Notes under the pieces: generated by a model | Seen by the model: the letters and a program-made list of their open reading frames with translations, nothing else | The model's database searches: none | What the model was told of the DNA's origin: nothing | In this document: in pieces, positions 18,531 through 26,598 of the stretch | Position numbering within the stretch: the first letter of the stretch is position 1 | How the letters are laid out: the number at the start of each line of letters is the position of its first letter | Assembly: GCA_949741915.1 (NCBI GenBank) | Contig: CATJOM010000068.1 | Span: 1 to 64,000, forward strand | From: an uncultured Candidatus Melainabacteria bacterium | Lineage (GTDB): Bacteria > Cyanobacteriota > Vampirovibrionia > Gastranaerophilales > Gastranaerophilaceae | DNA length: 64,000 bases | Reading direction: 5' to 3' | Program-made: the position numbers and the translations under genes

Positions 18531-18573
18531 TTTTTTGCCTTTTTTGTTTTTATTTTATAAAAAGGCAAAAAAA
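18531..18573 (+). promoter_or_regulatory. Hairpin that would cover the ribosome site of the next gene
   Basis: TTTTTTTGCCTTTTT (18531-18545) is complementary to AAAAAGGCAAAAAAA (18559-18573), a 15-bp stem with a 13-base loop. The 3' arm contains the only AAGG-like ribosome site and touches the A of ATG 18573. It also lies just after ispD, but the base run after the stem is not T, so it is a poor plus-strand terminator. Confidence 0.5.
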
Positions 18574-19856
18574 TGAATAAGCTAAATGGTTTGAGCCAGG
18601 CTAATACAGCTAATATACAGAATATAAGGCAAAATGCGCAGCAACAAAATGCTGTGACGCAGCCTTCTGCTGCATTTCACGCTAAGGAAGTTGGAGAAAA
18701 CAAGCTTAAAAAGGCCGTAACAGCCCTGTCAATAGCTGGTATTACCCTTGCTGCAGGGGTTGGAGTTTATTATTTAACAAATGGAAAGGCTAAAAAGCCT
18801 TCTGCTGTTGATTTTAAGAAGGGTTTTACCTTCAAAAAAGGCTCTACAAAAGAATTTAGCGGTAAAATAAAACACAAAACAAAAGACGGCGACAAAATCA
18901 CTTTGGTGTACAAAAATGGAGTTTTGCAAAATTCAAAAAGGCGCGGAAGGATTAGTTTTGACAAGACTTTTAGCACGCTAAACGGTGAAAAGCTTGTAAA
19001 AACAACCTCTGAGGGCCTAACAACCGAAGTCAATATAACAAAACTTCATGATAATGCCCTGAAAACCAAAGTATATTCTGTTAAAAAGACCAAAAATGGT
19101 AAAATACACGTTCGGTTTCAAAAGGGCAAAAACATAAGCAGGCCGGTCGAATTGCCTGAATATTTATACCATATAACATCAAAAGCCTCAATGGAAAAAA
19201 TTAAGCAATCAGGTGTTTTAAAAATATCTCAAAATGAGCAATTGACGGGGCTTTACCTTTTAGACAGCGAAAATTTTCTAAACAGCTATGGCAATACAAA
19301 AGTCGGTAATCAAAACAAAGACCTCTTAAGTGCTATATTCAGGCAGGCAAATAAAGGAAATAAAGGCCTTCCAGCTTCTGAACAAAAACTTATGGTAATA
19401 AAAATTCCAACAGATGACCTCTTAAAAGGCGGTAAATTAAGGATGAGATGTCAGGAAGATTTTTTTAACTTTACAGAGCAAATTAAGGTAGTGAACCAAA
19501 AAACCGGCAAAAAATATGACGTAAGAAAACTGTGTAATGATGCAGTTAGAGCTGAATTTCGGGATATTGTTCTATCTAAAAATATTATGAACGAAGCACA
19601 AATTGACAGTTTTATGGATGAAATGACCTCTAAAATCCACAAGGGATATAACTTAGGCTATAGTGAAAACCTAGGCAAAAATCATTCTGTTGAATATATT
19701 TTTAACCATAATATCAATCTGGCAGATTATCCTAATATCAAGGTGCAGACAATTGAACCTTTTAAATATCTTTCAAACAACGGCAAAACCTTTGATAGAG
19801 ATAAGGTTAAAACTATTTTTGATGGGAATTTTGAAACGTTAAAGCAGGATGCCTAA
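18573..19856 (+). CDS. Orphan membrane-anchored protein with possible ADP-ribosyltransferase-like domain
   Basis: A 427-residue protein of no family I can name with certainty. Residues 1-45 are Gln/Asn-rich; residues 48-68 form a hydrophobic helix (AVTALSIAGITLAAGVGVYYL), so it may be anchored or exported; residues 80-190 are lysine-rich and beta-like. From 195 the sequence LPEYLYHITSKASMEKIKQSGVL resembles the start of small ADP-ribosyltransferase-fold domains (DarT/Tpt1/DUF4433-like), where a His in YHIT, a Tyr (GLYLLD, Y228) and a Glu (FTEQIKV, E302) would fit an H-Y-E triad. This assignment is inference from a short motif. A stem-loop covers its ribosome site. Convergent with the TPR gene downstream. 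Confidence 0.6.
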   Translation: MNKLNGLSQANTANIQNIRQNAQQQNAVTQPSAAFHAKEVGENKLKKAVTALSIAGITLAAGVGVYYLTNGKAKKPSAVDFKKGFTFKKGSTKEFSGKIKHKTKDGDKITLVYKNGVLQNSKRRGRISFDKTFSTLNGEKLVKTTSEGLTTEVNITKLHDNALKTKVYSVKKTKNGKIHVRFQKGKNISRPVELPEYLYHITSKASMEKIKQSGVLKISQNEQLTGLYLLDSENFLNSYGNTKVGNQNKDLLSAIFRQANKGNKGLPASEQKLMVIKIPTDDLLKGGKLRMRCQEDFFNFTEQIKVVNQKTGKKYDVRKLCNDAVRAEFRDIVLSKNIMNEAQIDSFMDEMTSKIHKGYNLGYSENLGKNHSVEYIFNHNINLADYPNIKVQTIEPFKYLSNNGKTFDRDKVKTIFDGNFETLKQDA

Positions 19857-19978
19857 AATCCTTGCAGGACAAAGGGCTAAAGTGGTTATACGATATTTTT
19901 TCCTGCATTATACGGAGCAAATTTTTAGAGTGTTATAATGTCTTGAAAATACTTGCTATATGCGGTTTTAAGCGAAAA

Positions 19979-21592
19979 TTATATAACCTCTTTTTCAAGG
20001 TCTGCAAGAAACCTGCTTGCAGGCTCATAATCAGGGTTTAAAGACAGGCAGTAGCTCATATTGGTTTGGGCTAAATCAGCCTCCCCAAGCATCATATCGG
20101 CAATTCCTCTGTAATAATAATATGAGTAGCTAAAATTATTTACAAAGGATGCTATATAGAGAAAATTCTGCATCGGTTTCAGCTTTTTGTTTTCTGCTAA
20201 ATATGCTAAATACTCACTTCTTGCTCCTTCAAAAAACAAATTTTGCCCAAGAGATTTTAAGAGATATTCACGCCTTTGTTTTGCATCATTCTTCAAAACT
20301 GTTATTGCGGCTATATAATTTTCGTAGAATAGATTTTTGTTAATGGCTTTCATTTGTTTTTCAAGCTTTGCAATATTTTTTTCGCTGCCTGGGATATTTT
20401 GGTATGCAAGGCTTAATTTCAGTATCAAAACAGGGCTCTCTTTATCGTTCTTTTGGGCTTTTTTGTAATATTCAAGCGCCTTTGTGTAATTTTTTTCAAT
20501 GAAGGCTATATCTCCAAGTCCGATAAGGGTTGGGGCGTAGTTTTTATTTAGTTCATAGCTCTGTTCAAAATTTTTCTTTGCAAGCTCGCCTTTGCCTGTG
20601 TTTAGCTGGCTTTGCGCCTGCAGTGTTAGAATTTTATAATTTTTTGTAAAGTTTAAAATATTCTGGCATTCGTTAATTACCTTGTAATAGTCGCCATTTA
20701 GGTAATTTATGTAAATAAGGTGGAATTTTTTTTCATTTTCATCAGAGGTCATATTTGCAAGTATGGTTTCTTTTTGCGCTGCTAGTTCATTTTGAAATTC
20801 AGCCGTGATAACGCCTGTTTGCTCGCTTTTTTCTAAATACTTGAGCGCCTCTTTGTGTTTGCCTGATTTATCAAGTATTTTTATCCTATAGCTGATATAG
20901 GAAGGGTTTTCGGGATTTCTTTTAATAGCTTCATCAATAAACATCAAAGCCTGCTGGTATTGCCTGCTCTCTAAAAGCGCCTGAGCCATTACAAAATTAG
21001 CATAGTCTGATTTTTCCATAAGGCTTGTTTTTTTGTTTAAATCAAAAGCCGTCTCTTCGGGCGTATTGTCAAAATATATCGATGTATAGGCCTTTGCAAG
21101 GTAAATTTCTTCCTGTTTATCAAGAGGATAATTATCTTTGTAGCTTTTTTTCAGGGTTTCAATTTGTTTTGAAAAATATGTCTGATTTTTTATCTTTGAA
21201 ATTGCAACATCGCCAAGGGTGAAAAACCCTATTTTATACATACTTTTAGAGAAAATCAAAAGTGCGATGTCATTGTCCATCTCTGAAATTATTTTTGAAT
21301 AATCATTGTATGCAACAGAAACATTTCCCTGATTAAATCTTCTTGTTGTTTCAATGAATTCCTGCCTTTGCCTGGCCTTTTCATCCAGTGAATCATAGGC
21401 GCTTTTTGAGTCTCCTTCAAGGTTTAAAAAATTATCTACAACCGTTATTAAATTAAAGGCTTTGGAAAATTCTTCAGCTGAATATGAAGGATTTTTTACA
21501 AATAAAACAGCGCAGAATATTACAAGGGCAAAGAGTATTTTTTTGCTTTTTTGTAAAGTTTTATTAAATTTTTTTATTTTTTTATTCATCAT
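19979..21592 (-). CDS. Membrane-anchored TPR-repeat protein
   Basis: A 537-residue protein with an N-terminal signal or anchor helix (about residues 17-34, ILFALVIFCAVLFV) and then helical repeats across the rest. TPR-like units are clearest at 195-265 (AQALLESRQYQQALMFIDEAIKRNPENPSY), 315-390 (ALEYYKKAQKNDKESPV) and near the C-terminus (AQTNMSYCLSLNPDYEPA). Likely an extracytoplasmic scaffold. Its ATG lies within the end of the upstream GAF/HD-GYP gene (11-base overlap), so the two are translated together and may share a signalling pathway. Confidence 0.78.
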   Translation of the reverse strand: MMNKKIKKFNKTLQKSKKILFALVIFCAVLFVKNPSYSAEEFSKAFNLITVVDNFLNLEGDSKSAYDSLDEKARQRQEFIETTRRFNQGNVSVAYNDYSKIISEMDNDIALLIFSKSMYKIGFFTLGDVAISKIKNQTYFSKQIETLKKSYKDNYPLDKQEEIYLAKAYTSIYFDNTPEETAFDLNKKTSLMEKSDYANFVMAQALLESRQYQQALMFIDEAIKRNPENPSYISYRIKILDKSGKHKEALKYLEKSEQTGVITAEFQNELAAQKETILANMTSDENEKKFHLIYINYLNGDYYKVINECQNILNFTKNYKILTLQAQSQLNTGKGELAKKNFEQSYELNKNYAPTLIGLGDIAFIEKNYTKALEYYKKAQKNDKESPVLILKLSLAYQNIPGSEKNIAKLEKQMKAINKNLFYENYIAAITVLKNDAKQRREYLLKSLGQNLFFEGARSEYLAYLAENKKLKPMQNFLYIASFVNNFSYSYYYYRGIADMMLGEADLAQTNMSYCLSLNPDYEPASRFLADLEKEVI

Positions 21593-23360
21593 CCTTGGCG
21601 CATTCTGTGTTGTAATATTTTAAAAATGTTGAAATAAATCTGTCCTCATCAAGCGTGCGCTCTCTGTCCTTATGCAGAGCTATTAGCGTATACAGATTCA
21701 AAAGAGAATATTTATTTAAGATGGCTCTGTCATTTATATCAAGTTCCAAGGTGCCTGTCAACATAACATCAATGATTTTATCAGTCTCAATTGAAAGAAA
21801 AGCATCTGCTATATTTTTATCAAAGTGCGTCCCGGAATCTTTAACTATTATATTAATGGCCTTTTCAATCGGCATCTTTGAGCGGTAATGCCTTTTTGAT
21901 GTTATTGCATCAAACACATCAGAAACCGCTAAAATCCTTCCACCTATCGGTATATCCTCGCCTTTAAGCTTTCTGAAATACCCCGAGCCGTTATATTTTT
22001 CATGGTGCGATGAGGCTATTTTTGCAACGTCTTTATAGTCTTTTGAAAAATAAATTTTACTTAAGATGTCATCTGTTATCCTGACGTGCTGCTGAATATG
22101 CTTATATTCATCCTCTGTAAGTTTTCCCTCTTTTTGAAGAACAGAGTCTCTTATGCCGATTTTACCTATATCATGAAGAAGAGAAGCTTGCCGTATAATC
22201 TCCTTTTCTCTTGAGTCAAGGTTTAATTTATCGCAGATAAGCATTGTATAAAGGGTTACGCGTTTTGAATGACCGGCTGTAATTTTGTCTCTGGCATCTA
22301 TTGAGGCTGAAAGTGTATCCACAAAGCTTGATAATAATAGCCTTTGTTCTTCAATAAATTTTTTCTGCTTATTAAAAAGGGCTGCATTTTCAAGCGCAAT
22401 TCCTGCAGAAGAGCCTATTGCAATAAGTAAATCTTCATCCTTTTCTGTAAAATAGCCGTCTTTTTTGTTTAAAACCTGAAAAACGCCAACTATTTGATGG
22501 CTCATATTCCTGATTGGCATACAAAGGATTGATTTTGTAACATATCCTGTCTGGTTATCAATTTCTTTGTTAAACCTTTTATCCTTATAGGCTTCTTGAA
22601 TATTCACGGTTTCACCCGTTGTTGCAACATGGCCGGCGAGCCCAAGGCTTGAATTAAACCTTATTTCTTTAGTATTCATGCCAAGTGCTACCTTTGACCA
22701 CAGCTCATTTTTTTCTTCATCTAAAAGAAAAACTGTGCACCTGTCGGCATCAAGGGCAAGCTTTATTTCCTGTGCCACAACGGTTAAAAGATTGTCCATA
22801 TTTGTTTCAAGGGCAATCGTCCTTCCAACTTTTAAGAAGGCAATCAAGGGGTCTTCTGTGTGGTGTTTTGGAATGAAACTCGGTTTTTCGTTTGATATTT
22901 GCTTTTTTTGGTTTATTTTTTTAATTTTTTCTTCAAAGTTAAATATTTTTTCATCAAGGTCAAATTCTTCATTAATAGCAATATTTGAGGCTCCGTGGAT
23001 TAAATCTAGCGATACATCAATATTTTCTTCCTCAAATTCTATAAGGCCAAGAAGGAACATGTTTATTTTTTGCGCCAGATAAGATTCAGATGAATTTGCA
23101 AGGTATTTGGCGTCGTTTAATATAGCAAGGGTTTTATAGTAGCTTAGTTTGTGTGTCTTATATTGTACGTATGCAAAAAGGGACATTGAGAATGAAACTA
23201 AATCAAAGGCTTTAATTGCAATGGATGTTTTTCTTAAATCATCAATTGTGCCGATGTTTGCCCTTTTATTATCATCAAGCACAGTATTAAGCAAGGATAT
23301 TAAATTATCCTTAATCCCCTCATAGTTCTTATCTTGTATATATAAAGTATTATTCAACAT
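21582..23360 (-). CDS. GAF domain plus HD-GYP phosphodiesterase-type signalling protein
   Basis: A 592-residue cytoplasmic protein. Residues 1-160 are helical and unassigned. Residues 175-335 form a GAF sensor domain (MDNLLTVVAQEIKLALDADRCTVFLLD ... SILCMPIRN). Residues 365-530 form an HD-GYP domain, the type that degrades cyclic di-GMP: AGHSKRVTLYT, LLHDIGKIGIRD, the second His in KHIQQHV, SSHHEKYNGSGYFRKLKGEDIP and ILAVSDVFDAITSKRHYR. The signature GYP reads GYF here, a common variant, and the metal ligands seem complete. TATAAT and then GGAAGGG precede the ATG, so it is SD-led. It overlaps the downstream TPR gene by 11 bases. Confidence 0.88.
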   Translation of the reverse strand: MLNNTLYIQDKNYEGIKDNLISLLNTVLDDNKRANIGTIDDLRKTSIAIKAFDLVSFSMSLFAYVQYKTHKLSYYKTLAILNDAKYLANSSESYLAQKINMFLLGLIEFEEENIDVSLDLIHGASNIAINEEFDLDEKIFNFEEKIKKINQKKQISNEKPSFIPKHHTEDPLIAFLKVGRTIALETNMDNLLTVVAQEIKLALDADRCTVFLLDEEKNELWSKVALGMNTKEIRFNSSLGLAGHVATTGETVNIQEAYKDKRFNKEIDNQTGYVTKSILCMPIRNMSHQIVGVFQVLNKKDGYFTEKDEDLLIAIGSSAGIALENAALFNKQKKFIEEQRLLLSSFVDTLSASIDARDKITAGHSKRVTLYTMLICDKLNLDSREKEIIRQASLLHDIGKIGIRDSVLQKEGKLTEDEYKHIQQHVRITDDILSKIYFSKDYKDVAKIASSHHEKYNGSGYFRKLKGEDIPIGGRILAVSDVFDAITSKRHYRSKMPIEKAINIIVKDSGTHFDKNIADAFLSIETDKIIDVMLTGTLELDINDRAILNKYSLLNLYTLIALHKDRERTLDEDRFISTFLKYYNTECAKDDE

Positions 23361-23513
23361 AACCCTTCCTATAAGAAGATTATACTACATGTTTTCATTA
23401 AACAAAATAAAACATGTTGTTGATTTTATGACCGCATAATTTTTACACAAATTTACCGTTTTTTCATACGAGTTGCGAAGGGCTGGAACATTATTTTTAC
23501 CTTCTAAAATTTC

Positions 23514-23587
23514 CTTATTAACATTTTTGACAAAAAACGTTAATAAGAGATTGCGTTATTAACATTTTCATCAAAATTTGTTAATAA
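23514..23587. repeat. Two tandem copies of a 34-base inverted repeat
   Basis: Copy one (23514-23547) is CTTATTAAC, a T5/A5 inner stem, and GTTAATAAG. Copy two (23556-23587) is TTATTAAC ... GTTAATAA with an inner TTTT/AAAA stem. The centres are 41 bases apart. They lie between the stop of the 71-residue gene and the start of the GAF/HD-GYP gene on the minus strand. Possible operator or 3' stabilising element. Confidence 0.65.
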
Positions 23588-23593
23588 GAAGGT

Positions 23594-23809
23594 TTATTCA
23601 ACGGAGGATTTTATGGTGTCGAGGAAGGTTTCAAATTCTTCACAATTTTTTCTCATCTTTTTGCAAACTTTATAGCCAAGCTCTGAAAGCACTACCATAT
23701 CTATTTTTTCATAACTTTCGCTTATTTTTTTAAAAAGCATTTGCACTTCCTGTGCGTGTTGCGCCATATCTACCCTAAATGCTTCAATCGCTTCGTAGTT
23801 TGAGGACAT
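23594..23809 (-). CDS. Small helical orphan protein
   Basis: A 71-residue protein, acidic and predicted almost fully helical (EAFRVDMAQHAQEVQMLFKKISESYEKIDM), with two cysteines (VCKKMRKNC). No signal peptide or membrane segment. Not recognised. The start is supported by AAGGTAAT upstream on the complement. It ends seven bases before a pair of tandem inverted repeats and is transcribed toward the GAF/HD-GYP gene; a shared transcript is possible. Reality judged from the ribosome site and amphipathic pattern. Confidence 0.55.
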   Translation of the reverse strand: MSSNYEAIEAFRVDMAQHAQEVQMLFKKISESYEKIDMVVLSELGYKVCKKMRKNCEEFETFLDTIKSSVE

Positions 23810-23981
23810 CTTTGTATTACCTTAATATTTCTACATAAATTTTGTTTATTCTTTATTAAAACTGTAGCCTAAAAAAGCCTGCTATAAGAGAGATACAGGC
23901 CCCTGCCAGTTTTTTATACAAAAAGTGCGGCAAATTTTTGCCGGCATTGCGTTTTTATGCTAATATTCGGACGTTAATTAA

Positions 23982-24046
23982 ATGTATAAATGTTACTACT
24001 TAATTATACATGATTCTGCATAATTATCAAGCAGGAATATGTATAA
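23982..24046 (+). promoter_or_regulatory. Repeated ATGTATAA operator-like sites upstream of the XRE gene
   Basis: ATGTATAA (23982-23989), its inverse TTATACAT (24004-24011), and a third ATGTATAA (24039-24046) precede ATG 24076. The first two form an inverted repeat with a 14-base spacer. The third overlaps where a -10 box would sit. Plausible autoregulation by the adjacent repressor. Confidence 0.45.
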
Positions 24047-24075
24047 TTTACAAAACTTTGCAAAAGGAAACAGCT

Positions 24076-24369
24076 ATGTACGCCGACAGAATTAAACAAT
24101 TGCGAAACAAATTAGATATTTCTGTCGCTAAATTTTCTAAAAAAATCGGAGTGCCCGAAAGAACAATAACATCCTACGAAAGAGGTGAGCACACCCCGTC
24201 TTTGGACTTTCTTGCCAAGCTTTGTATAAATCTTAATATCAACGCCCATTGGTTTCTTTTAGGCCAAGGTGAAATGTTTAACGGGCAATCATCCCCGGAT
24301 AAGGATACAAAAGAATTAATCCACAATGAAGTAAGAAAAATTCTAAAAGATGAAGGGGTTATAAAATAA
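24076..24369 (+). CDS. XRE-family helix-turn-helix regulator
   Basis: A 97-residue phage-repressor-type DNA-binding protein from ATG 24076, chosen because AAAGGAAA precedes it at normal spacing and MYADRIKQLRNKLDIS is a standard XRE N-terminus; an in-frame ATG at 24010 lies in the operator-like region. The HTH spans about residues 5-60 (VAKFSKKIGVPERTITSYERGEHTPSLDFLAKLCINLNI), followed by HWFLLGQGEMF, common in repressors, and a charged tail. Probably an autoregulated transcription factor. Adjacent to, but convergent with, a toxin-antitoxin pair. Confidence 0.85.
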   Translation: MYADRIKQLRNKLDISVAKFSKKIGVPERTITSYERGEHTPSLDFLAKLCINLNINAHWFLLGQGEMFNGQSSPDKDTKELIHNEVRKILKDEGVIK

Positions 24370-24399
24370 ATCGCTGTTTTACTTCAAACCTTGTAATAT

Positions 24400-24687
24400 T
24401 TACGCTACTTTCAAGCTATATCCTAGAGTTTTTAGTATCTTTGCCAAAGTATCAACTTTTGGCACCCTTTCGCCCTTAAAAACACTGTACAGCATTGCTC
24501 TGTCAATCCCAGCCTTTTCACAAAAGCCTGAAATTGTACCTCTTGATTTAATCACAAGTTCCAGAGAGCGAAAAAAAGAGGCAAAATTGCCATCCTCAAT
24601 ATATTGCGCCAAAGATTGGTTCATATATTCTTTTTGGAATTCGGCATCTTTTAATTGTTCAAGTAAAAAATCATTTAAGTTGGACAT
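24400..24687 (-). CDS. HigA-like antitoxin (addiction module HTH protein)
   Basis: A 95-residue protein of the addiction-module antidote family. The C-terminal half is an HTH (ISGFCEKAGIDRAMLYSVFKGERVPKVDTLAKILKTLGYSLKV); the N-terminal half is acidic and helical and would wrap the toxin. Its ATG shares a base with the toxin stop codon (TAATG), the usual order for HigBA-type modules, toxin first. Antitoxins of this family neutralise the mRNA-cleaving toxin and repress the shared promoter. Little uncertainty about the family, more about which subtype. Confidence 0.85.
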   Translation of the reverse strand: MSNLNDFLLEQLKDAEFQKEYMNQSLAQYIEDGNFASFFRSLELVIKSRGTISGFCEKAGIDRAMLYSVFKGERVPKVDTLAKILKTLGYSLKVA

Positions 24688-25001
24688 TATTTATCTCCCA
24701 AAGTTTTTAAGTATTCTTTTGCAATTTCTATATCTTTGTCCTGTCTTTGTTTATTGCCGGCGCTTAAAAGTAAAACGATGATGTTATTTTTTATTGTGTA
24801 ATAAATCCGGTATCCCTTACCGAAACTGAAACGAAGTTCGTATAAATTAGGTGCAAGCTGTTTGAAGTCGCCAAAATTATCATCATAAATGCGCTCCAGT
24901 CTTTTAATGATTTTAACTCTTGTTGTATTATCAAGCGACAATAACCAGTCTCTAACCGGTTCCTTGCCATATTCAAGTTTATAGAACTCAATTTCTTTCA
25001 T
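24687..25001 (-). CDS. RelE/ParE superfamily (HigB/Gp49-like) toxin
   Basis: A 104-residue toxin of the Gp49/HigB-like group, which usually cleaves mRNA on the ribosome. Diagnostic segments are EPVRDWLLSLD, KIIKRLERI, LAPNLYELRFSFGKGYRIYYTI and NIIVLLLSAGNKQRQDKDIEIAKEYL; the LYELRF ... YRIYY core and the final KKTQK-like helix are the family hallmark. First gene of a two-gene minus-strand operon with the antitoxin. A perfect 8-bp inverted repeat lies seven bases upstream of its ATG. The module ends at the terminator region shared with pgk only on the other side, so it forms a small self-contained island. Confidence 0.88.
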   Translation of the reverse strand: MKEIEFYKLEYGKEPVRDWLLSLDNTTRVKIIKRLERIYDDNFGDFKQLAPNLYELRFSFGKGYRIYYTIKNNIIVLLLSAGNKQRQDKDIEIAKEYLKTLGDK

Positions 25002-25008
25002 ATTTATA

Positions 25009-25028
25009 TTGTAGTGTTTTCACTACAA
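25009..25028 (-). promoter_or_regulatory. Inverted repeat, candidate operator of the toxin-antitoxin operon
   Basis: TTGTAGTG (25009-25016) and CACTACAA (25021-25028) are perfect inverse copies with a TTTT/AAAA centre. It sits seven bases upstream of the toxin ATG, where the antitoxin HTH would be expected to bind. Confidence 0.6.
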
Positions 25029-25115
25029 AATTTCAAGAGGAAAGTTTAAAAAACGATTAATCCATTCAAAAAAATTGATTGTGGAATATTAGCCATAAAG
25101 CCAAAAACACCTCAA

Positions 25116-25151
25116 AAAAAGAGGAAAATCCTTTTGGAAATTCCTCTTTTT
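25116..25151 (-). terminator. Terminator downstream of pgk
   Basis: AAAAAGAGGAA (25116-25126) and TTCCTCTTTTT (25141-25151) form an 11-bp stem; on the minus strand the stem is followed by further T bases. It begins about 20 bases after the pgk stop. The symmetric A/T tails make it potentially bidirectional. Confidence 0.8.
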
Positions 25152-25171
25152 ATCCTCGTGTTTATTAACTT

Positions 25172-26368
25172 CTACTTGTCATCAAGTGCTGCAACGCCAG
25201 GAAGCACTTTGCCTTCAATAAATTCTAATGAAGCGCCACCCCCTGTTGAAACATGGGTGAAGTCATCTGCTTTTGCGAATTTTTTCGCTGCAGAAACAGA
25301 GTCTCCACCGCCAATTACAGAAGTTGCGCCGTTCTTTGTGGCTTCAACAATGGCTTCAAGCACAGCCTTTGTGCCTTCTGCAAATGCAGGGTTTTCAAAT
25401 GCGCCTACAGGGCCATTCATAAGAATTGTTTTAGATGATTTTAATACATCTGCAAATGCTTTTCTTGATTCTATGCCGGCATCTACACCTTCAAAACCGT
25501 CTGGGATTTCATTAATTTTGACAAATTTGTTTTCGCCGTTTCCTGAAAAATCATTGGTAACAAGTACATCGGTTGCCATAACAAGTTTAACACCTTTATC
25601 TGCGGCTTTCTTTTCAATGGCTTTTGCAACATCAAGCTGGTCATCTTCGCAGATTGAATTGCCGATTTTTCCGCCGTTTGCTTTTACAAATGTATAAGCC
25701 ATACCACCGCCTATAATAAGGTTATCAACCTTATCGATAAGATTTTCCAGCACACCGATTTTTGATGAAACCTTAGCACCGCCAACAACAGCAGTGAAAG
25801 GCCTTGCGGGGTTGTCAAGCGCTTCTGATAAGCATCTTAATTCCTTTTCCATTAAAAGGCCTGAAACAGCAGGTTTTAAAACTTTTGCAAGCTTTGCGGT
25901 TGATGTGTGGTTTCTGTGTGCTGCGCCGAACGCGTCATTAACATAGAAATCGCCAAGCTTTGCCAATTGGTTTGCAAAGGTCATATCGTCATCCTTTGCT
26001 TCTTCTGCCTTGTAATATCTTATATTTTCAAGAAGAGCAACCTGTCCGTCTTTTAATTCAGCAACCATTTTTTCAGCGTCTTCAACATCTGGAATGAACA
26101 TAACTTCTTCGCCCAAAACCTTTGATAAATATTTTGCAACAGGCGCAAGTGTAAATTCAGGATTCTTTTCGCCTTTCGGGCGGCCAAGATGAGCCATAAG
26201 AATGACTTTAGCACCTTTATCTTTCAAGAAGTTCAGTGTCGGCATAATAGCCTGAATTCTTGTATCGTCAGTTACATTTTTGTTTTCATCTAAAGGAACG
26301 TTGATATCAACCCTTACAAGGGCTTTTTTTCCTTTAATGTCGCCTAAATCTTTGATTGATTTTTTCAT
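25172..26368 (-). CDS. pgk: Phosphoglycerate kinase
   Basis: Transfers phosphate between 1,3-bisphosphoglycerate and ADP in glycolysis. The 398-residue protein shows the N-terminal substrate segments KKALVRVDINVPLD and MAHLGRPKGEKNPEF, LLENIRYYKAEEAKDD, NDAFGAAHRNHTST, PFTAVVGGAKVSSKI, MNGPVGAFENPAF and the C-terminal nucleotide loop SVIGGGDSVSAAKKF. Normal length. AAGGAG precedes the ATG, giving ordinary Shine-Dalgarno initiation, in contrast to several neighbours. A well-formed promoter and a terminator bracket it as a single-gene unit. Confidence 0.97.
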   Translation of the reverse strand: MKKSIKDLGDIKGKKALVRVDINVPLDENKNVTDDTRIQAIMPTLNFLKDKGAKVILMAHLGRPKGEKNPEFTLAPVAKYLSKVLGEEVMFIPDVEDAEKMVAELKDGQVALLENIRYYKAEEAKDDDMTFANQLAKLGDFYVNDAFGAAHRNHTSTAKLAKVLKPAVSGLLMEKELRCLSEALDNPARPFTAVVGGAKVSSKIGVLENLIDKVDNLIIGGGMAYTFVKANGGKIGNSICEDDQLDVAKAIEKKAADKGVKLVMATDVLVTNDFSGNGENKFVKINEIPDGFEGVDAGIESRKAFADVLKSSKTILMNGPVGAFENPAFAEGTKAVLEAIVEATKNGATSVIGGGDSVSAAKKFAKADDFTHVSTGGGASLEFIEGKVLPGVAALDDK

Positions 26369-26450
26369 AAGTAATTACTCCTTTTTTATCCATTTTTGTT
26401 TTTGGCTCAATTGACTGGTTTTAGACGCAAGATAGCACCTGCTTGAAACC

Positions 26451-26479
26451 ATTATATTAAAAACAAGGTTAATCTTCAA
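26451..26479 (-). promoter_or_regulatory. Promoter of pgk
   Basis: On the complement TTGAAG (26474-26479), a 17-base spacer, and TATAAT (26451-26456). The predicted 5' leader is about 75 bases and can pair TGGTTT with AAACCA. Confidence 0.65.
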
Positions 26480-26552
26480 TTTAAATTTGGAATACTTATC
26501 ATTGATAGCTTGCAGCTATTTATAAACATGAAGAATTGTATGATTATGCAAA

Positions 26553-26575
26553 AAGCGGGATAAAACATCCCGCTT
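26553..26575 (-). terminator. Terminator of the DUF2628-like gene
   Basis: AAGCGGGAT (26553-26561) and ATCCCGCTT (26567-26575) form a perfect 9-bp stem with a five-base loop, followed on the minus strand by TTT. It lies just after the stop of the 135-residue gene. Confidence 0.85.
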
Positions 26576-26598
26576 GAAAATATATTGTAAAATTTAAT

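Noticed and set aside
22678-23082. 134-codon plus-strand frame inside the GAF/HD-GYP gene
   Set aside because: Antisense shadow of a well-supported gene; serine- and phenylalanine-rich as expected.
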